DNA of 64,000 bases from Halodurantibacterium flavum (GTDB lineage: Bacteria > Pseudomonadota > Alphaproteobacteria > Rhodobacterales > Rhodobacteraceae). The position numbers and the translations under genes were made by a program. Shown piece after piece: positions 42,893 through 52,201 of this stretch (position 1 is the first letter of the stretch; every line of letters begins with the position of its first letter). The notes beneath the pieces were generated by a model. It worked only from the letters and a program-made list of their open reading frames with translations, searched no databases and was not told the DNA's origin. The stretch is taken from assembly GCF_042681825.1 (NCBI RefSeq), contig NZ_JBHUGH010000038.1:116974-180973 (forward strand), given 5' to 3'.

Positions 42893-45327
42893 GATGGTGT
42901 CTCCAGGTTGGTGAGGTCGGGGATCAGGTCGACTGCCCAGTCGACGCCGCGCAGGCGCAGCCAGGCTGCGAGGAAGCCGTCGCGACCATGCTCGGCGAAG
43001 ATGCGGGCGATGGCCGCCTGGTCGGATTTCGAGGATGCGGCGGTGAGCGCCAGTCCGACTTCGGAGAGACCGAGCTCGAAGAGGCGGTTGCCGCGCCGCG
43101 ACTGGCAGTAATAGTCGCGCTTGGGCGTGGCCCGCGCGAGGATCTCGATCTGCCGGTCGTTGAGACCGAAGCGGCGATAGATCGCGGTGATCTGCGGCTC
43201 GATAGCGCGCTCGTTCGGTAGCAGCAGCCGCGTCGGGCAGCTTTCGATGATCGCCGGCGCGATCGCCGAACCGTCAATGTCGCTGAGCGATTGGGTGGCG
43301 AAGATGACGCTGGCGTTTTTCTTGCGCAGCGTTTTCAGCCATTCGCGCAATTGCCCCGCAAATCCTTCGTCATCGAGCGCGAGCCATCCTTCGTCGATGA
43401 TCAGGAGCGTGGGCGAGCCGTCGAGACGATCGCCGATGCGATGGAAGAGGTAGGCGAGCACGGCTGGCGCGGAGCCCGTGCCGACCAGGCCCTCGATCTC
43501 GAACGCCTGCACCGAGCCCTGGCCCAGATGCTCGGTCTCGGCGTCGAGCAGCCGTCCGTAGGGACCGCCGACGCAATAGGAGCGCAGCGCCTGCTTCAGA
43601 TCGTTCGATTGCAGGAGAACGCAAAGGCCGGTGATCGTCCGCTCTTCGACCGGCGCGGAGGCCAGCGAGGTCAGCGCCGACCAGAGATGCTCCTTGACCT
43701 CGGGCGTGATCGCGATGCCCTCGCGCATCAGGATGGCGACGAGCCAGTCGGCGGCCCAGGCCCGCTCGGGCATCTCATGGACGCGGGCGAGCGGCTGGAG
43801 TGAGACGGAGAAGTCCGATCCCTCGGTCAGGTCGCCGCCGAGGTCGTGCCAGTCGCCACCCATGGCGAGCGCGGCCGCCCGGATCGAGCCGCCGAAATCG
43901 AAGGCGAAAACCTGCGAGTTCTCATATCGGCGGAATTGCAGGGCCATGAGGGCGAGCAGGACCGATTTGCCGGCGCCGGTCGGTCCGACGACAAGCGTAT
44001 GGCCGACGTCGCCGACGTGAAGGGAAAACCGGAACGGGGTGCTTCCCTCGGTTTTGCCGTACAGCAAGGGCGGCGACCCGAAGTGCTCATCCCGTTCCGG
44101 TCCCGCCCACACGGCGCTCAGGGGGATCATGTGGGCGAGATTGAGCGTCGAGATCGGCGGCTGGCGGACATTGGCGTAGACATGGCCCGGCAGCGAACCG
44201 AGCCAGGCGTCCACCGCATTGATGGTCTCGACCATCGCCGTGAAGTCGCGGCCCTGAATAACCTTCTCGACCAGCCGCAGCTTCTCGTCGGCGATACGGG
44301 GATCGGCGTCCCAGACAGTGATGGTGGCGGTCACGTAGGCTTGCCCGGCATAGTCGGCGCCGAGCTCCTGAAGGGCGAGATCGGCATCAGCGGCCTTGTT
44401 GGCCGCATCGGTGTCGACGAGCGCCGATGCCTCGTTGGTCATCACCTCCTTGATGATCGCGCCGATCGATTTGCGCTTGGCGAACCACTGCCGGCGGATC
44501 TTCGTCAGCAGCTTCGTGGCGTCGGTCTTGTCGAGCAGGATCGCCCGCGTCGACCACCGATATGGGAACGCCAAGCGGTTGAGATCGTCGAGGATTCCGG
44601 GTGTGGTCGCGGTCGGGAAGCCGATGATCGTGAGGATGCGCAGATGCGCATTGCCAAGACGCGGCTCGAGCCCACCGGTCAGCGGCTGATCGGCGAGCAG
44701 CGCGTCGAGATAGATCGGGGTTTCCGACACGCGCACCCGGTGCCGGTTGGTCGAGACGGTCGAATGCAGGTAGGTCAGCGTCTCGCTGTCATCGAGCCAG
44801 GCGCATTCGGGCATGAAGCCGTCGAGCAGCGCCAGCACGCGATCGGTGCGATCGATGAAACCGCGTAGGATCTCGTGCGGATCGACGCCGGCGCGGTCGC
44901 GTCCTTCGTAGAGCCAGGTCTCGGTGCGGGCGGCTTCTTCCGCCGGCGGCAGATAGGTGAAGGTCAGGAAATAGCTGGAGATGAAATGCGCCCCGGCTTC
45001 CTCAAACGCCGCCTTGCGCTCGGCGTCGAGGAGCGCCGAGGCAGGATCCGCAAAACGGCTTTCCGGATAGGTCGAGGCTTCGTGGCGCTGCGCCTCGACG
45101 AAGATCGCCCAGCCGGAGCCGAGACGGCGGAAGGCGTTGTTGAGACGCCCGGCAACGGCGACCAGCTCGGCGGCAACGGCACTGTCGAGATCCGGGCCGC
45201 GGAAGCGTGCCGTGCGCTGGAACGATCCGTCCTTGTTGAGGACGGCGCCCTCACCGACGAGAGCGACCCAGGGCAGGTAGTCGGCGAGGCGGGCGGCGGC
45301 GCGGCGATATTCGGCAAGGTTCATCAT
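42889..45327 (-). CDS. trbE: Conjugal transfer ATPase TrbE (VirB4-like)
   Basis: An 812-residue ATPase that powers pilus assembly. The N-terminal half is the VirB4/CagE domain; the C-terminal half has Walker A GPTGAGKSVL around residue 450 and Walker B LLIIDEGWLAL near 650. NKAADADLALQELGADYAG and the NARYGxx-like region before them fit the family. It follows trbD after 13 bases, and its stop overlaps trbJ. Confidence 0.96.
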   Translation of the reverse strand: MMNLAEYRRAAARLADYLPWVALVGEGAVLNKDGSFQRTARFRGPDLDSAVAAELVAVAGRLNNAFRRLGSGWAIFVEAQRHEASTYPESRFADPASALLDAERKAAFEEAGAHFISSYFLTFTYLPPAEEAARTETWLYEGRDRAGVDPHEILRGFIDRTDRVLALLDGFMPECAWLDDSETLTYLHSTVSTNRHRVRVSETPIYLDALLADQPLTGGLEPRLGNAHLRILTIIGFPTATTPGILDDLNRLAFPYRWSTRAILLDKTDATKLLTKIRRQWFAKRKSIGAIIKEVMTNEASALVDTDAANKAADADLALQELGADYAGQAYVTATITVWDADPRIADEKLRLVEKVIQGRDFTAMVETINAVDAWLGSLPGHVYANVRQPPISTLNLAHMIPLSAVWAGPERDEHFGSPPLLYGKTEGSTPFRFSLHVGDVGHTLVVGPTGAGKSVLLALMALQFRRYENSQVFAFDFGGSIRAAALAMGGDWHDLGGDLTEGSDFSVSLQPLARVHEMPERAWAADWLVAILMREGIAITPEVKEHLWSALTSLASAPVEERTITGLCVLLQSNDLKQALRSYCVGGPYGRLLDAETEHLGQGSVQAFEIEGLVGTGSAPAVLAYLFHRIGDRLDGSPTLLIIDEGWLALDDEGFAGQLREWLKTLRKKNASVIFATQSLSDIDGSAIAPAIIESCPTRLLLPNERAIEPQITAIYRRFGLNDRQIEILARATPKRDYYCQSRRGNRLFELGLSEVGLALTAASSKSDQAAIARIFAEHGRDGFLAAWLRLRGVDWAVDLIPDLTNLETPS

Positions 45328-45340
45328 GATGGCACCGTCC

Positions 45341-45622
45341 TCAGACCGACAGGTGACCGGGGATGCGCAGGTGGCGCCGGCCGACCTCGACGAAGAGCGG
45401 ATCGCGCTTGGCCGCCCAGACGGCGGCGAAGTGGCCGATGGCCCAGATCGCGAGACCGACCAGCCAGAGGCGCAGGCCGAGCCCTACGGCCCCCGCCAGC
45501 GTTCCGTTCATGATGGCGATGGAGCGCGGAGCGCCGCCGAGCAGGATGTGCTCGGTCAAGGCGCGATGAACCGGAACGGTGAAGCCTGGCACCGCGTCGA
45601 GCTGTTCGTACCCGCCCGCCAT
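45341..45622 (-). CDS. trbD: Conjugal transfer protein TrbD (VirB3-like)
   Basis: A 93-residue inner-membrane protein with two close hydrophobic segments (MNGTLAGAVGLGLRLWLVGLAIWAIGHFAA) and the PVHRALTEHILLGGAPRS lead that is shared by TrbD. It contributes to pilus assembly with TrbE. Its start overlaps the trbC stop and it precedes trbE. Confidence 0.93.
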   Translation of the reverse strand: MAGGYEQLDAVPGFTVPVHRALTEHILLGGAPRSIAIMNGTLAGAVGLGLRLWLVGLAIWAIGHFAAVWAAKRDPLFVEVGRRHLRIPGHLSV

Positions 45623-45954
45623 CAGACCAGCGCCCCGCCGCCGAACGAGAAGAATGACAGGAAGAAGCTCGACGCGGCGAATGCGATCGACAGGCCGAAG
45701 ACGATCTGGATCAGCCGGCGGAAGCCGCCCGAGGTGTCGCCGAAGGCCAGCGTCAGGCCGGTGACGATGATGATGATGACGGCGATGATCTTGGCGACCG
45801 GTCCTTCGATCGACTCAAGAATTGATTGCAGCGGCGCTTCCCACGGCATGGACGAGCCAGACGCGTGGGCGGCGGGCGCGAGGACTAGGCTGGTATAGGT
45901 AACGGCGACGGCCGTCGCGACATGGCGGCGGATGCGAAGTGCATGGCGGTTCAT
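45622..45954 (-). CDS. trbC: Conjugal transfer pilin TrbC (VirB2-like)
   Basis: A 110-residue pilin precursor from the ATG at 45954. A signal sequence ends near APAAHASGSS. Two hydrophobic segments follow, IIAVIIIIVTGLTLAFGD and FGLSIAFAASSFFLSFFSFGGG, as in VirB2 pilins. It forms the conjugative pilus after processing, probably by the TraF peptidase encoded at 58027-58572. Start overlaps trbB by 4 bases. Confidence 0.92.
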   Translation of the reverse strand: MNRHALRIRRHVATAVAVTYTSLVLAPAAHASGSSMPWEAPLQSILESIEGPVAKIIAVIIIIVTGLTLAFGDTSGGFRRLIQIVFGLSIAFAASSFFLSFFSFGGGALV

Positions 45955-46940
45955 GAGGGATCTCCTGCTGGGTTGGGGGCTTGCGTTGCGGGGGTGATGC
46001 GGTAGTCGTCCTCCGGGCCGAGACCCTCGACACGGGCAAGCTCGACGAGCCGGCGCTGCGATCCGCGCCCGGCAAGCACTGCGACGAGATCGATGGTTTC
46101 GGCGATGAGCGCGCGCGGGACGGTGACGACGGCTTCCTGGATGAGCTGCTCGAGACGGCGCAGCGCGCCGATGCCGGTGCCGGCGTGAATGGTGCCGATG
46201 CCGCCAGGATGGCCGGTGCCCCACGCTTTCAGGAGGTCGAGGGCTTCGGACCCGCGCACCTCGCCGATCGGGATGCGGTCGGGGCGCAGGCGCAGGGAGG
46301 ACCGGACCAGATCGGAGAGCGTCGCCACACCGTCCTTGGTGCGCATGGCGACGAGGTTTGGCGCGGCGCATTGCAGCTCGCGCGTATCCTCGATGATGAC
46401 GACGCGGTCCGTGGTCTTCGCCACTTCGGCGAGCAGTGCGTTGGTCAGTGTAGTCTTGCCGGTCGAGGTGCCGCCGGCGACGAGAATGTTTGCGCGCGAG
46501 GCGATGGCCGCGCGCAGCGCCTCGGCCTGATCCGCCGACATGATGCCGCCGGCAACGTAGTGATCGAGTGTGAAGACAGCGATGGCAGGCTTGCGGATGG
46601 CGAAGGCAGGCGCCGCAACGATGGGTGGCAGCAAGCCTTCAAACCGCTCCCCCGTCTCGGGCAGTTCGGCGGAGACACGCGGGCTACCCGGATGAACTTC
46701 GGCGCCGACATGGTGTGCGACGAGACGGACGATGCGCTCGCCATCGGCGGGCGCCAGTCGTTCGCCCGTGTCGGAGAGACCTTCGGACAGGCAGTCGATC
46801 CAGAGCCGGCCGTCGGGATTGAGCATCACCTCGACGATCGACGGGTCTTCCAGAAACCGGGCGATCGCCGGCCCGAGGGCCGTGCGCAGCATGCGCGCAC
46901 CGCGCGCGATCGCCTCCGACTTGTGGTGAGATGCCGCCAT
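45951..46940 (-). CDS. trbB: Conjugal transfer ATPase TrbB (VirB11-like)
   Basis: A 329-residue hexameric ATPase. Walker A GGTSTGKTT is at residues 156-164; the Asp box VIIEDTRELQC and GTGHPGGIGTIHAGTG are present, as in VirB11. It drives pilus assembly and DNA transfer. It is the first trb gene; the upstream 166 bases probably hold the trb promoter, although no clear boxes were found. Confidence 0.95.
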   Translation of the reverse strand: MAASHHKSEAIARGARMLRTALGPAIARFLEDPSIVEVMLNPDGRLWIDCLSEGLSDTGERLAPADGERIVRLVAHHVGAEVHPGSPRVSAELPETGERFEGLLPPIVAAPAFAIRKPAIAVFTLDHYVAGGIMSADQAEALRAAIASRANILVAGGTSTGKTTLTNALLAEVAKTTDRVVIIEDTRELQCAAPNLVAMRTKDGVATLSDLVRSSLRLRPDRIPIGEVRGSEALDLLKAWGTGHPGGIGTIHAGTGIGALRRLEQLIQEAVVTVPRALIAETIDLVAVLAGRGSQRRLVELARVEGLGPEDDYRITPATQAPNPAGDPS

Positions 46941-47106
46941 GTCGTCCCCTTGTGGTCAGGGACCGTTCAGCCGGCCCTGGATCGGGGACGATTAAAAGAG
47001 CCTGAAATTGGGCTGTTTCAACAAGTCTTTGTCGTAGTAGTAGCCTAGCGTGCAAATACAGGCGAACGGCGGCGCAGCCTTAAGTTTGAACTGTGTATGA
47101 CCATGA

Positions 47107-47547
47107 CTATTGGTCGATGTCCTCGGTCGAGCCTGCCTCAGATTCGGGAACGACATCGTCCGGAATCTCGCGCAGGAAACTTTGCCCCTGCTGCAGGCGT
47201 CGGCCGAGCGTTTCGATAAACCCCTCGTAGCGTTCCCGCCCCTTCACCTGAGCTGCGGCCTGCGCCTCACCGGCGAGCGGCGGCGTGACGGAAAGCCAGA
47301 AGCGCACGAACAGGGCGAGTGTCTCGGCGGTGACGCCGAGATCGCGCTCCAATCGCTGCACTTGCCGTGTCAACCGATCGAGACGGCGGGTGAGCGCGGC
47401 CTCGCGCTTGTCGGCGCCATCCGGCGACAGGAAGGAGGCAACGGCCGCCTCGACGATCGCGGAGCGCGAAATCTTCTTGCGATCGGCGAGGTCGGCGATC
47501 TGGCGCAGCATGTCGGGCGGGAAATACACATTCATGCGGTCGCGCAT
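47107..47547 (-). CDS. CopG/RHH-domain protein beside traG
   Basis: A 146-residue protein with an N-terminal ribbon-helix-helix (MNVYFPPDMLRQIADLADRKKISRSAIVEAAV) and a helical coiled-coil-like region. It lies 3 bases after traG and 166 before trbB. Related proteins in this class of element help relaxosome assembly or regulate tra genes. The MNVYF methionine at residue 5 is an alternative start. Confidence 0.85.
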   Translation of the reverse strand: MRDRMNVYFPPDMLRQIADLADRKKISRSAIVEAAVASFLSPDGADKREAALTRRLDRLTRQVQRLERDLGVTAETLALFVRFWLSVTPPLAGEAQAAAQVKGRERYEGFIETLGRRLQQGQSFLREIPDDVVPESEAGSTEDIDQ

Positions 47548-47550
47548 GGT

Positions 47551-49542
47551 TCAAAGCTCCATATTGTCGTTGGGGTCCATGGCGACCTGGCGAGCGATGC
47601 CGCTCATCCGGCGTCGCAGCGCCTGGCGCTGGCGGGCGGCGTCCTCCGGCTCGTCGTCGAGAAGGGCCGTAAATTCTTCGGCCGGATTCTGCTCCGTCGT
47701 CTCCTTGACGATCGCGACGTGCTCGGGCAGCTCGGGCTCGCGTCGCAGGCCGCTGTTGGCGGCGTCCTGCTCGGCCTTTCGGATCTCGGCCAGCAAGGCC
47801 GCGTCGGGTGCTTGCGGCTTCAGCTCCGTCCAGGGGTCCTTTCGCGCGGTTCGGCTTGTCTTGGCCGGATCGGGCGGTGGTAGCACCCGCTCGGCGAAGC
47901 GCTTGTCCTCGAAATAGCGCGCCTTCTTGGCCCGGATCGGCGGCGTGGCCGCCAGCATGACGATCTCATCGGTGGGCGGAAGCTGCATGATCTCGCCCGG
48001 CGTCAGCAGCGGCCGGGCGGTTTCGGAGCGCGAGACCATCAAATGCCCTAGCCACGGCGACAGCCGATGGCCGGCATAGTTCTTCATCGCCTTCATCTCG
48101 GTCGCGGTGCCGAGCGCGTCCGAGACGCGCTTCGCCGTGCGCTCGTCGTTGGTAGCGAAGCTGACGCGCACATGGCAGTTGTCGAGGATCGAGTTGTTGG
48201 CGCCGTAGGCTTTCTCGATCTGGTTCAGGGACTGGGCGATCAGGAAGGCCTTCATGCCGTAGCCGGCCATGAAGGCGAGCGCGCTCTCGAAGAAGTCGAG
48301 ACGGCCGAGCGCTGGAAACTCGTCGAGCATCATCAGCACGCGATGGCGGCGCGTCTCGGCATGTAGGTCCTCGGTCAACCGCCGGCCGATCTGGTTGAGC
48401 ACGAGACGGATCAGCGGCTTGGTGCGCGAAATGTCCGAGGGCGGCACGACGAGATAGAGGGTGGCCGGGCGCGCATCTTCGATCAGATCGGCGATGCGCC
48501 AGTCGCAGCGTCGGGTCACTTCGGCAACGACCGGATCGCGATAGAGCCCGAGGAACGACATGGCCGTCGACAGCACGCCGGAGCGTTCGTTGTCGGATTT
48601 GTTGAGGAGTTCGCGCGCCGTCGACGCAATGACCGGGTGTGGGCCGGCTTCGCCGAGATGCGGCGTGGTCATCATCGCCGCAAGCGTCGTCTCGATCGGA
48701 CGTTTCGGATCGGACAGGAACCCGGCGACGCCGGCCAGCGTCTTGTCCTTCTCGGCATACAGAACGTGGAGGATCGCGCCGACCAGCAGCGAGTGGCTTG
48801 TCTTTTCCCAATGATTGCGCTTTTCCAGCGAGCCTTCGGGATCGACGAGCACGTCAGCGACGTTCTGGACGTCGCGCACCTCCCATTCGCCGCGACGCAC
48901 CTCGAGCAGCGGATTGTAGGCGGCTGATTTAGGGTTGGTCGGATCGAAGAGCAGCACGCGGCCGTGCTTTGACCGGAAGCCGGCGGTGAGCTGCCAGTTC
49001 TCCCCCTTGATGTCGTGAACGATGGCAGAGCCCGGCCAGGTCAGCAGTGAGGGAACCACCAAGCCCACGCCCTTGCCGGATCGGGTCGGTGCGAAGCACA
49101 GGACGTGCTCGGGACCGTCATGACGCAGGTAGTCGCGCTCGAGTTTTCCGAGCACGACGCCGTCGGGGTTGAGCAATCCTGCCGCCTTGACCTCGTCGCG
49201 CTCAGCCCATCGCGCGGAGCCATAGGTCTCGACATTCTTCTGTTCGCGGGCGCGCCAGATCGACATGCCGATGGCGACGGCAATGGCGATGAAGCCGCCG
49301 GATGCTGCGATAATGCCGCCTCTGGCGAAGACGTTCGGCGCGTAGACGTCGAAGAAGTACCACCACCAGAAGATCGCCGGCGGATAATAGATCGGGGCGC
49401 CGGCGAGTACGAACCAGGGCGTGCCGAGCTGCGCCTGATAGCCGAGCTGCCAGGCCACATACTGCGTCGCGCCCCACGTCGTGACGAGGACGATCAGGAA
49501 GACGGTGAGGATCTGGCCCCAGAGTATTTTGGTGGCGGACAT
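47551..49542 (-). CDS. traG: Coupling protein TraG (VirD4-like)
   Basis: A 663-residue ATPase that joins the relaxosome to the channel. The start at 49542 is MSATKILWGQ; the N-terminal region has three membrane helices. Walker A CFAPTRSGKGVG is at about residue 150 and Walker B VLMMLDEFPALG near 415. The C-terminus is acidic and may recruit relaxase. It is the first gene of the tra-trb run. Confidence 0.95.
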   Translation of the reverse strand: MSATKILWGQILTVFLIVLVTTWGATQYVAWQLGYQAQLGTPWFVLAGAPIYYPPAIFWWWYFFDVYAPNVFARGGIIAASGGFIAIAVAIGMSIWRAREQKNVETYGSARWAERDEVKAAGLLNPDGVVLGKLERDYLRHDGPEHVLCFAPTRSGKGVGLVVPSLLTWPGSAIVHDIKGENWQLTAGFRSKHGRVLLFDPTNPKSAAYNPLLEVRRGEWEVRDVQNVADVLVDPEGSLEKRNHWEKTSHSLLVGAILHVLYAEKDKTLAGVAGFLSDPKRPIETTLAAMMTTPHLGEAGPHPVIASTARELLNKSDNERSGVLSTAMSFLGLYRDPVVAEVTRRCDWRIADLIEDARPATLYLVVPPSDISRTKPLIRLVLNQIGRRLTEDLHAETRRHRVLMMLDEFPALGRLDFFESALAFMAGYGMKAFLIAQSLNQIEKAYGANNSILDNCHVRVSFATNDERTAKRVSDALGTATEMKAMKNYAGHRLSPWLGHLMVSRSETARPLLTPGEIMQLPPTDEIVMLAATPPIRAKKARYFEDKRFAERVLPPPDPAKTSRTARKDPWTELKPQAPDAALLAEIRKAEQDAANSGLRREPELPEHVAIVKETTEQNPAEEFTALLDDEPEDAARQRQALRRRMSGIARQVAMDPNDNMEL

Positions 49543-49810
49543 GGGTGTGCTTCCGGGCAAATACCCGGCAGATCGAGCCTCGAAACCGCCATGACAAGAG
49601 CGAGAATAGAACTGTCGAATAAACGGATAGCATAGCGTGCATATCGGAAAAGCTGGTGCGTTCGCGATGTAGCATAGGGCCGAGAAAGATGTTGGGATTG
49701 CGCAGTTTTGGTTGGTGGCGGTTCTCAGTCTCCACGGGGCTGTGCGCGGAGTTCCGAGTCATCCTGATCCTTGTTAGGGTGAAAGCATGAAGCTCGCTGG
49801 CTGATCGGGA

Positions 49811-50920
49811 ATGGAACGGCCCATGGGTGAAGGCCTCCAAAAGGGGGACTGGGAGCGCTTCCGTGCCTTGGGGAGCGTGCCGGAGGGGATTCGGGAAGTC
49901 GTGCTCGGATCATGGATCCGGTCGCGCAGTGATGGAGGGCTGTATTCGCTTCAGCAGGCGCCATCCTTGGCTCTGGATGAACTGAACCGGCGCCGGTCGA
50001 GGAACTGGCGCCTGCGCCGAGCGGCAGAGAGCGCGGTGCGACAGGCGGGCGACATGCTTGAGGATGCCGGCGCCATGCTCCTGCTTTGCGATGGCGGCGG
50101 CGTCATTCTCGAGGCGGCGGGCGACGCGCGCATCCGGTCGCGCGGCGAGGAGAACCATCTCCATCCCGGCGGACTGTGGGCGGAAACTGCGATCGGCACC
50201 AATGCGATCGGCACGGCGCTGCATCTGGGCGCGCCTGTCACCATCGGCAGCGTCGAGCATTTCTGCGAGGCGATCCAGCGTTGGTCCTGTGCGGCGGCGC
50301 CCGTGCGAGATCCGGTGGACGGGCGGGTTCTAGGCGTTGTGGATGTCTCGGCCCCGTCCGATGAACACATGCGGCAGGGCGCGGCGCTCGCCGTCGGTCT
50401 CGCGCTGCAGATCGAGGAGACGCTGCGTGGAACGATGTTGCAGGAGCGCGAGCGGCTCATCAGACGGCTGCTCGATGCGGCAGGGTCCCTTGACCGCGAC
50501 AGGATCCTGGTTGACCGCCACGGCCGCAGGATCTGGGCTTCGCACGACAGCAGGTGGATCGATGCAAGGCTCGTCTCGGTCGCCGATCTGCTGGATGAGG
50601 CGAGCCTCCATGAGGATGCCCGCGTGCTTGCCGAACGGATCCGCGAGGGCCTGCCCGACGCCGACGTGGAGGTGATCTCGGAGGAGGGCGAAGTGCAGGG
50701 GTTGATTATTTCTTTCGCGGATCGCCGAGGGGGACAGCGCCATACCGAGCGAGAGCGGTCTGACAGCGGGGAAACGCTGCGCGATCGCGAACGGGCCCAT
50801 GTTCTCGACACGGTCGCCGAATGCGACGGCAATCTGAGCGAGACGGCGCGGCGTCTCGGGATTTCACGCTCGACGCTCTATCTCAAGCTCGAGCAATATG
50901 GCGTCTCGCGTCGGCGCTGA
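49811..50920 (+). CDS. AcoR-like regulator lacking the AAA+ domain
   Basis: A 369-residue protein with an AcoR/PocR-type GAF region (about 70-210, with WAETAIGTNAIGTAL and CAAAPVRDPVDGRVLGVVDVS) and a Fis-type helix-turn-helix at 330-365 (NLSETARRLGISRSTLYLKLEQYG). Sigma-54 activators of this group normally have a central AAA+ ATPase of about 230 residues with GAFTGA; here only about 100 residues (210-320) lie between, with no Walker motifs. It must act without sigma-54 remodelling. It is next to a zinc alcohol dehydrogenase, its probable target. Confidence 0.85.
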   Translation: MERPMGEGLQKGDWERFRALGSVPEGIREVVLGSWIRSRSDGGLYSLQQAPSLALDELNRRRSRNWRLRRAAESAVRQAGDMLEDAGAMLLLCDGGGVILEAAGDARIRSRGEENHLHPGGLWAETAIGTNAIGTALHLGAPVTIGSVEHFCEAIQRWSCAAAPVRDPVDGRVLGVVDVSAPSDEHMRQGAALAVGLALQIEETLRGTMLQERERLIRRLLDAAGSLDRDRILVDRHGRRIWASHDSRWIDARLVSVADLLDEASLHEDARVLAERIREGLPDADVEVISEEGEVQGLIISFADRRGGQRHTERERSDSGETLRDRERAHVLDTVAECDGNLSETARRLGISRSTLYLKLEQYGVSRRR

Positions 50921-50976
50921 ATCAGGCTCCACGATTCAGGGATGAATTCGTTCGTCTTCGGCGCGCGTCTGCCAGG

Positions 50977-51005
50977 CCCGCCTGTCCGAAAATCGGACAG
51001 GCGGG
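50977..51005. promoter_or_regulatory. Perfect 13-bp inverted repeat upstream of the dehydrogenase
   Basis: CCCGCCTGTCCGA (50977-50989), AAA, TCGGACAGGCGGG (50993-51005) pair perfectly. It is 57 bases after the AcoR-like gene and 57 before the dehydrogenase start. No U-run follows, so it is more likely an operator for a dimeric Fis-type protein than a terminator. TGTCC/GGACA cores are common in activator sites of this group. Confidence 0.6.
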
Positions 51006-51062
51006 GTCGACGTGGCCCGTGGTAAAGACATCGGACAATCAGCGCCCAAGGAGGAAACGAGA

Positions 51063-52100
51063 ATGAAAGCGCTCGTCTATCAAGGACCCGGCAAGAAAGA
51101 CTGGGTCGAAAAGGCAAAACCTGGCATTGAAAAACCCACCGACGTGATCGTGCGGGTGACCAAGACCACGATTTGCGGCACCGATCTTCATATCCTGAAG
51201 GGGGATGTGCCCGCGGTGACCGAAGGCCGGACGCTGGGCCATGAAGGTGTCGGCGTGGTTGAGGAAGTCGGCGGAGCCGTGCGCAACTTCAAGAAGGGCG
51301 ACGCGGTTCTGATTTCCTGCGTCACCTCCTGCGGGACCTGCCCGAACTGCAAGCGCCAGCTTTACGCGCATTGCTCGGACGGGGGCTGGATCCTCGGCCA
51401 TAAGATCGATGGCACCCAGGCGGAATATGTCCGCATCCCCTATGGCGACAATTCGCTCTACCCCATCCCGGAGGGCGCTGACGAAGAGGCGCTGGTGATG
51501 CTATCGGACATTATGCCGACCGGGCTTGAGATCGGCGTCCAGGCCGGTCGGGTGAAGCCGGGCGACACCATCGCGATAATCGGCGCCGGCCCGGTGGGCA
51601 TGTCGGTGCTGCTGACCTCGCAGTTCTACTCGCCCGGCCGCATCATCATGATCGACATGGACCCGGCGCGGCTGGAACTGGCCAAACAGTTCGGCGCCAC
51701 TGATCTGGTCCAGGTCGGAACGGAAGACGCTGTTACGCGCGTTTTGGAGATCACCGGCGGAGCAGGCGTCGACGTCGCCATCGAGGCGGTCGGCATTCCG
51801 GCGACCTTCGATATCTGCCAGAAGATCGTCTCGGCCGGCGGCAACATCGCCAACGTCGGCGTTCACGGCAAACCCGTCCAGCTTCATATCGAAGAACTCT
51901 GGATCAGGAACATCAACATCTCGATGGGGCTGGTATGCACCAACACCACGCCCATGCTGCTGAAGACCTTGGGATCCGGTAAGGTCAATCCAGGCAAGCT
52001 GGTGACCCATCGCTTCCCGCTGGATGAGATTCTGAACGCCTATGACGTCTTTGCGAATGCCGCACGCGAAAAGGCGATGAAGGTAATCCTCCAGGCCTGA
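51063..52100 (+). CDS. Zinc-dependent alcohol dehydrogenase
   Basis: A 345-residue MDR-family enzyme. The catalytic zinc ligands are Cys38 (ICGTDLH) and His60-Glu61 (GHEG); the structural zinc lobe has Cys90, 93, 96 and 104 (CGTCPNC...HC). The nucleotide fold is GAGPVGMSVLL. It is close to secondary-alcohol and isopropanol-type dehydrogenases, such as those with ELWIRNINISMGL. The neighbouring AcoR-like regulator suggests control by an alcohol or ketone. Confidence 0.92.
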   Translation: MKALVYQGPGKKDWVEKAKPGIEKPTDVIVRVTKTTICGTDLHILKGDVPAVTEGRTLGHEGVGVVEEVGGAVRNFKKGDAVLISCVTSCGTCPNCKRQLYAHCSDGGWILGHKIDGTQAEYVRIPYGDNSLYPIPEGADEEALVMLSDIMPTGLEIGVQAGRVKPGDTIAIIGAGPVGMSVLLTSQFYSPGRIIMIDMDPARLELAKQFGATDLVQVGTEDAVTRVLEITGGAGVDVAIEAVGIPATFDICQKIVSAGGNIANVGVHGKPVQLHIEELWIRNINISMGLVCTNTTPMLLKTLGSGKVNPGKLVTHRFPLDEILNAYDVFANAAREKAMKVILQA

Positions 52101-52127
52101 GGCGCTATTTTCTTCAGCTTTGTGGAT

Positions 52128-52163
52128 GAACACCCCGTCTGGACGATCTGGCGGGGTGTTCTT
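52128..52163 (+). terminator. Hairpin after the dehydrogenase gene
   Basis: GAACACCCCG (52128-52137) and CGGGGTGTTC (52152-52161) form a 10-bp stem, 28 bases after the dehydrogenase stop. TTGC follows. It lies between the dehydrogenase and the convergent MFS gene, so it may serve both. Confidence 0.65.
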
Positions 52164-52201
52164 GCATCCTCAGGGACATTCGGGTCGCGCCGATCGCCTC
52201 G

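Noticed and set aside
50977..51005. Intrinsic terminator of the AcoR-like gene
   Set aside because: The perfect stem lacks a U-run on either strand and lies well placed for an operator of the next gene.
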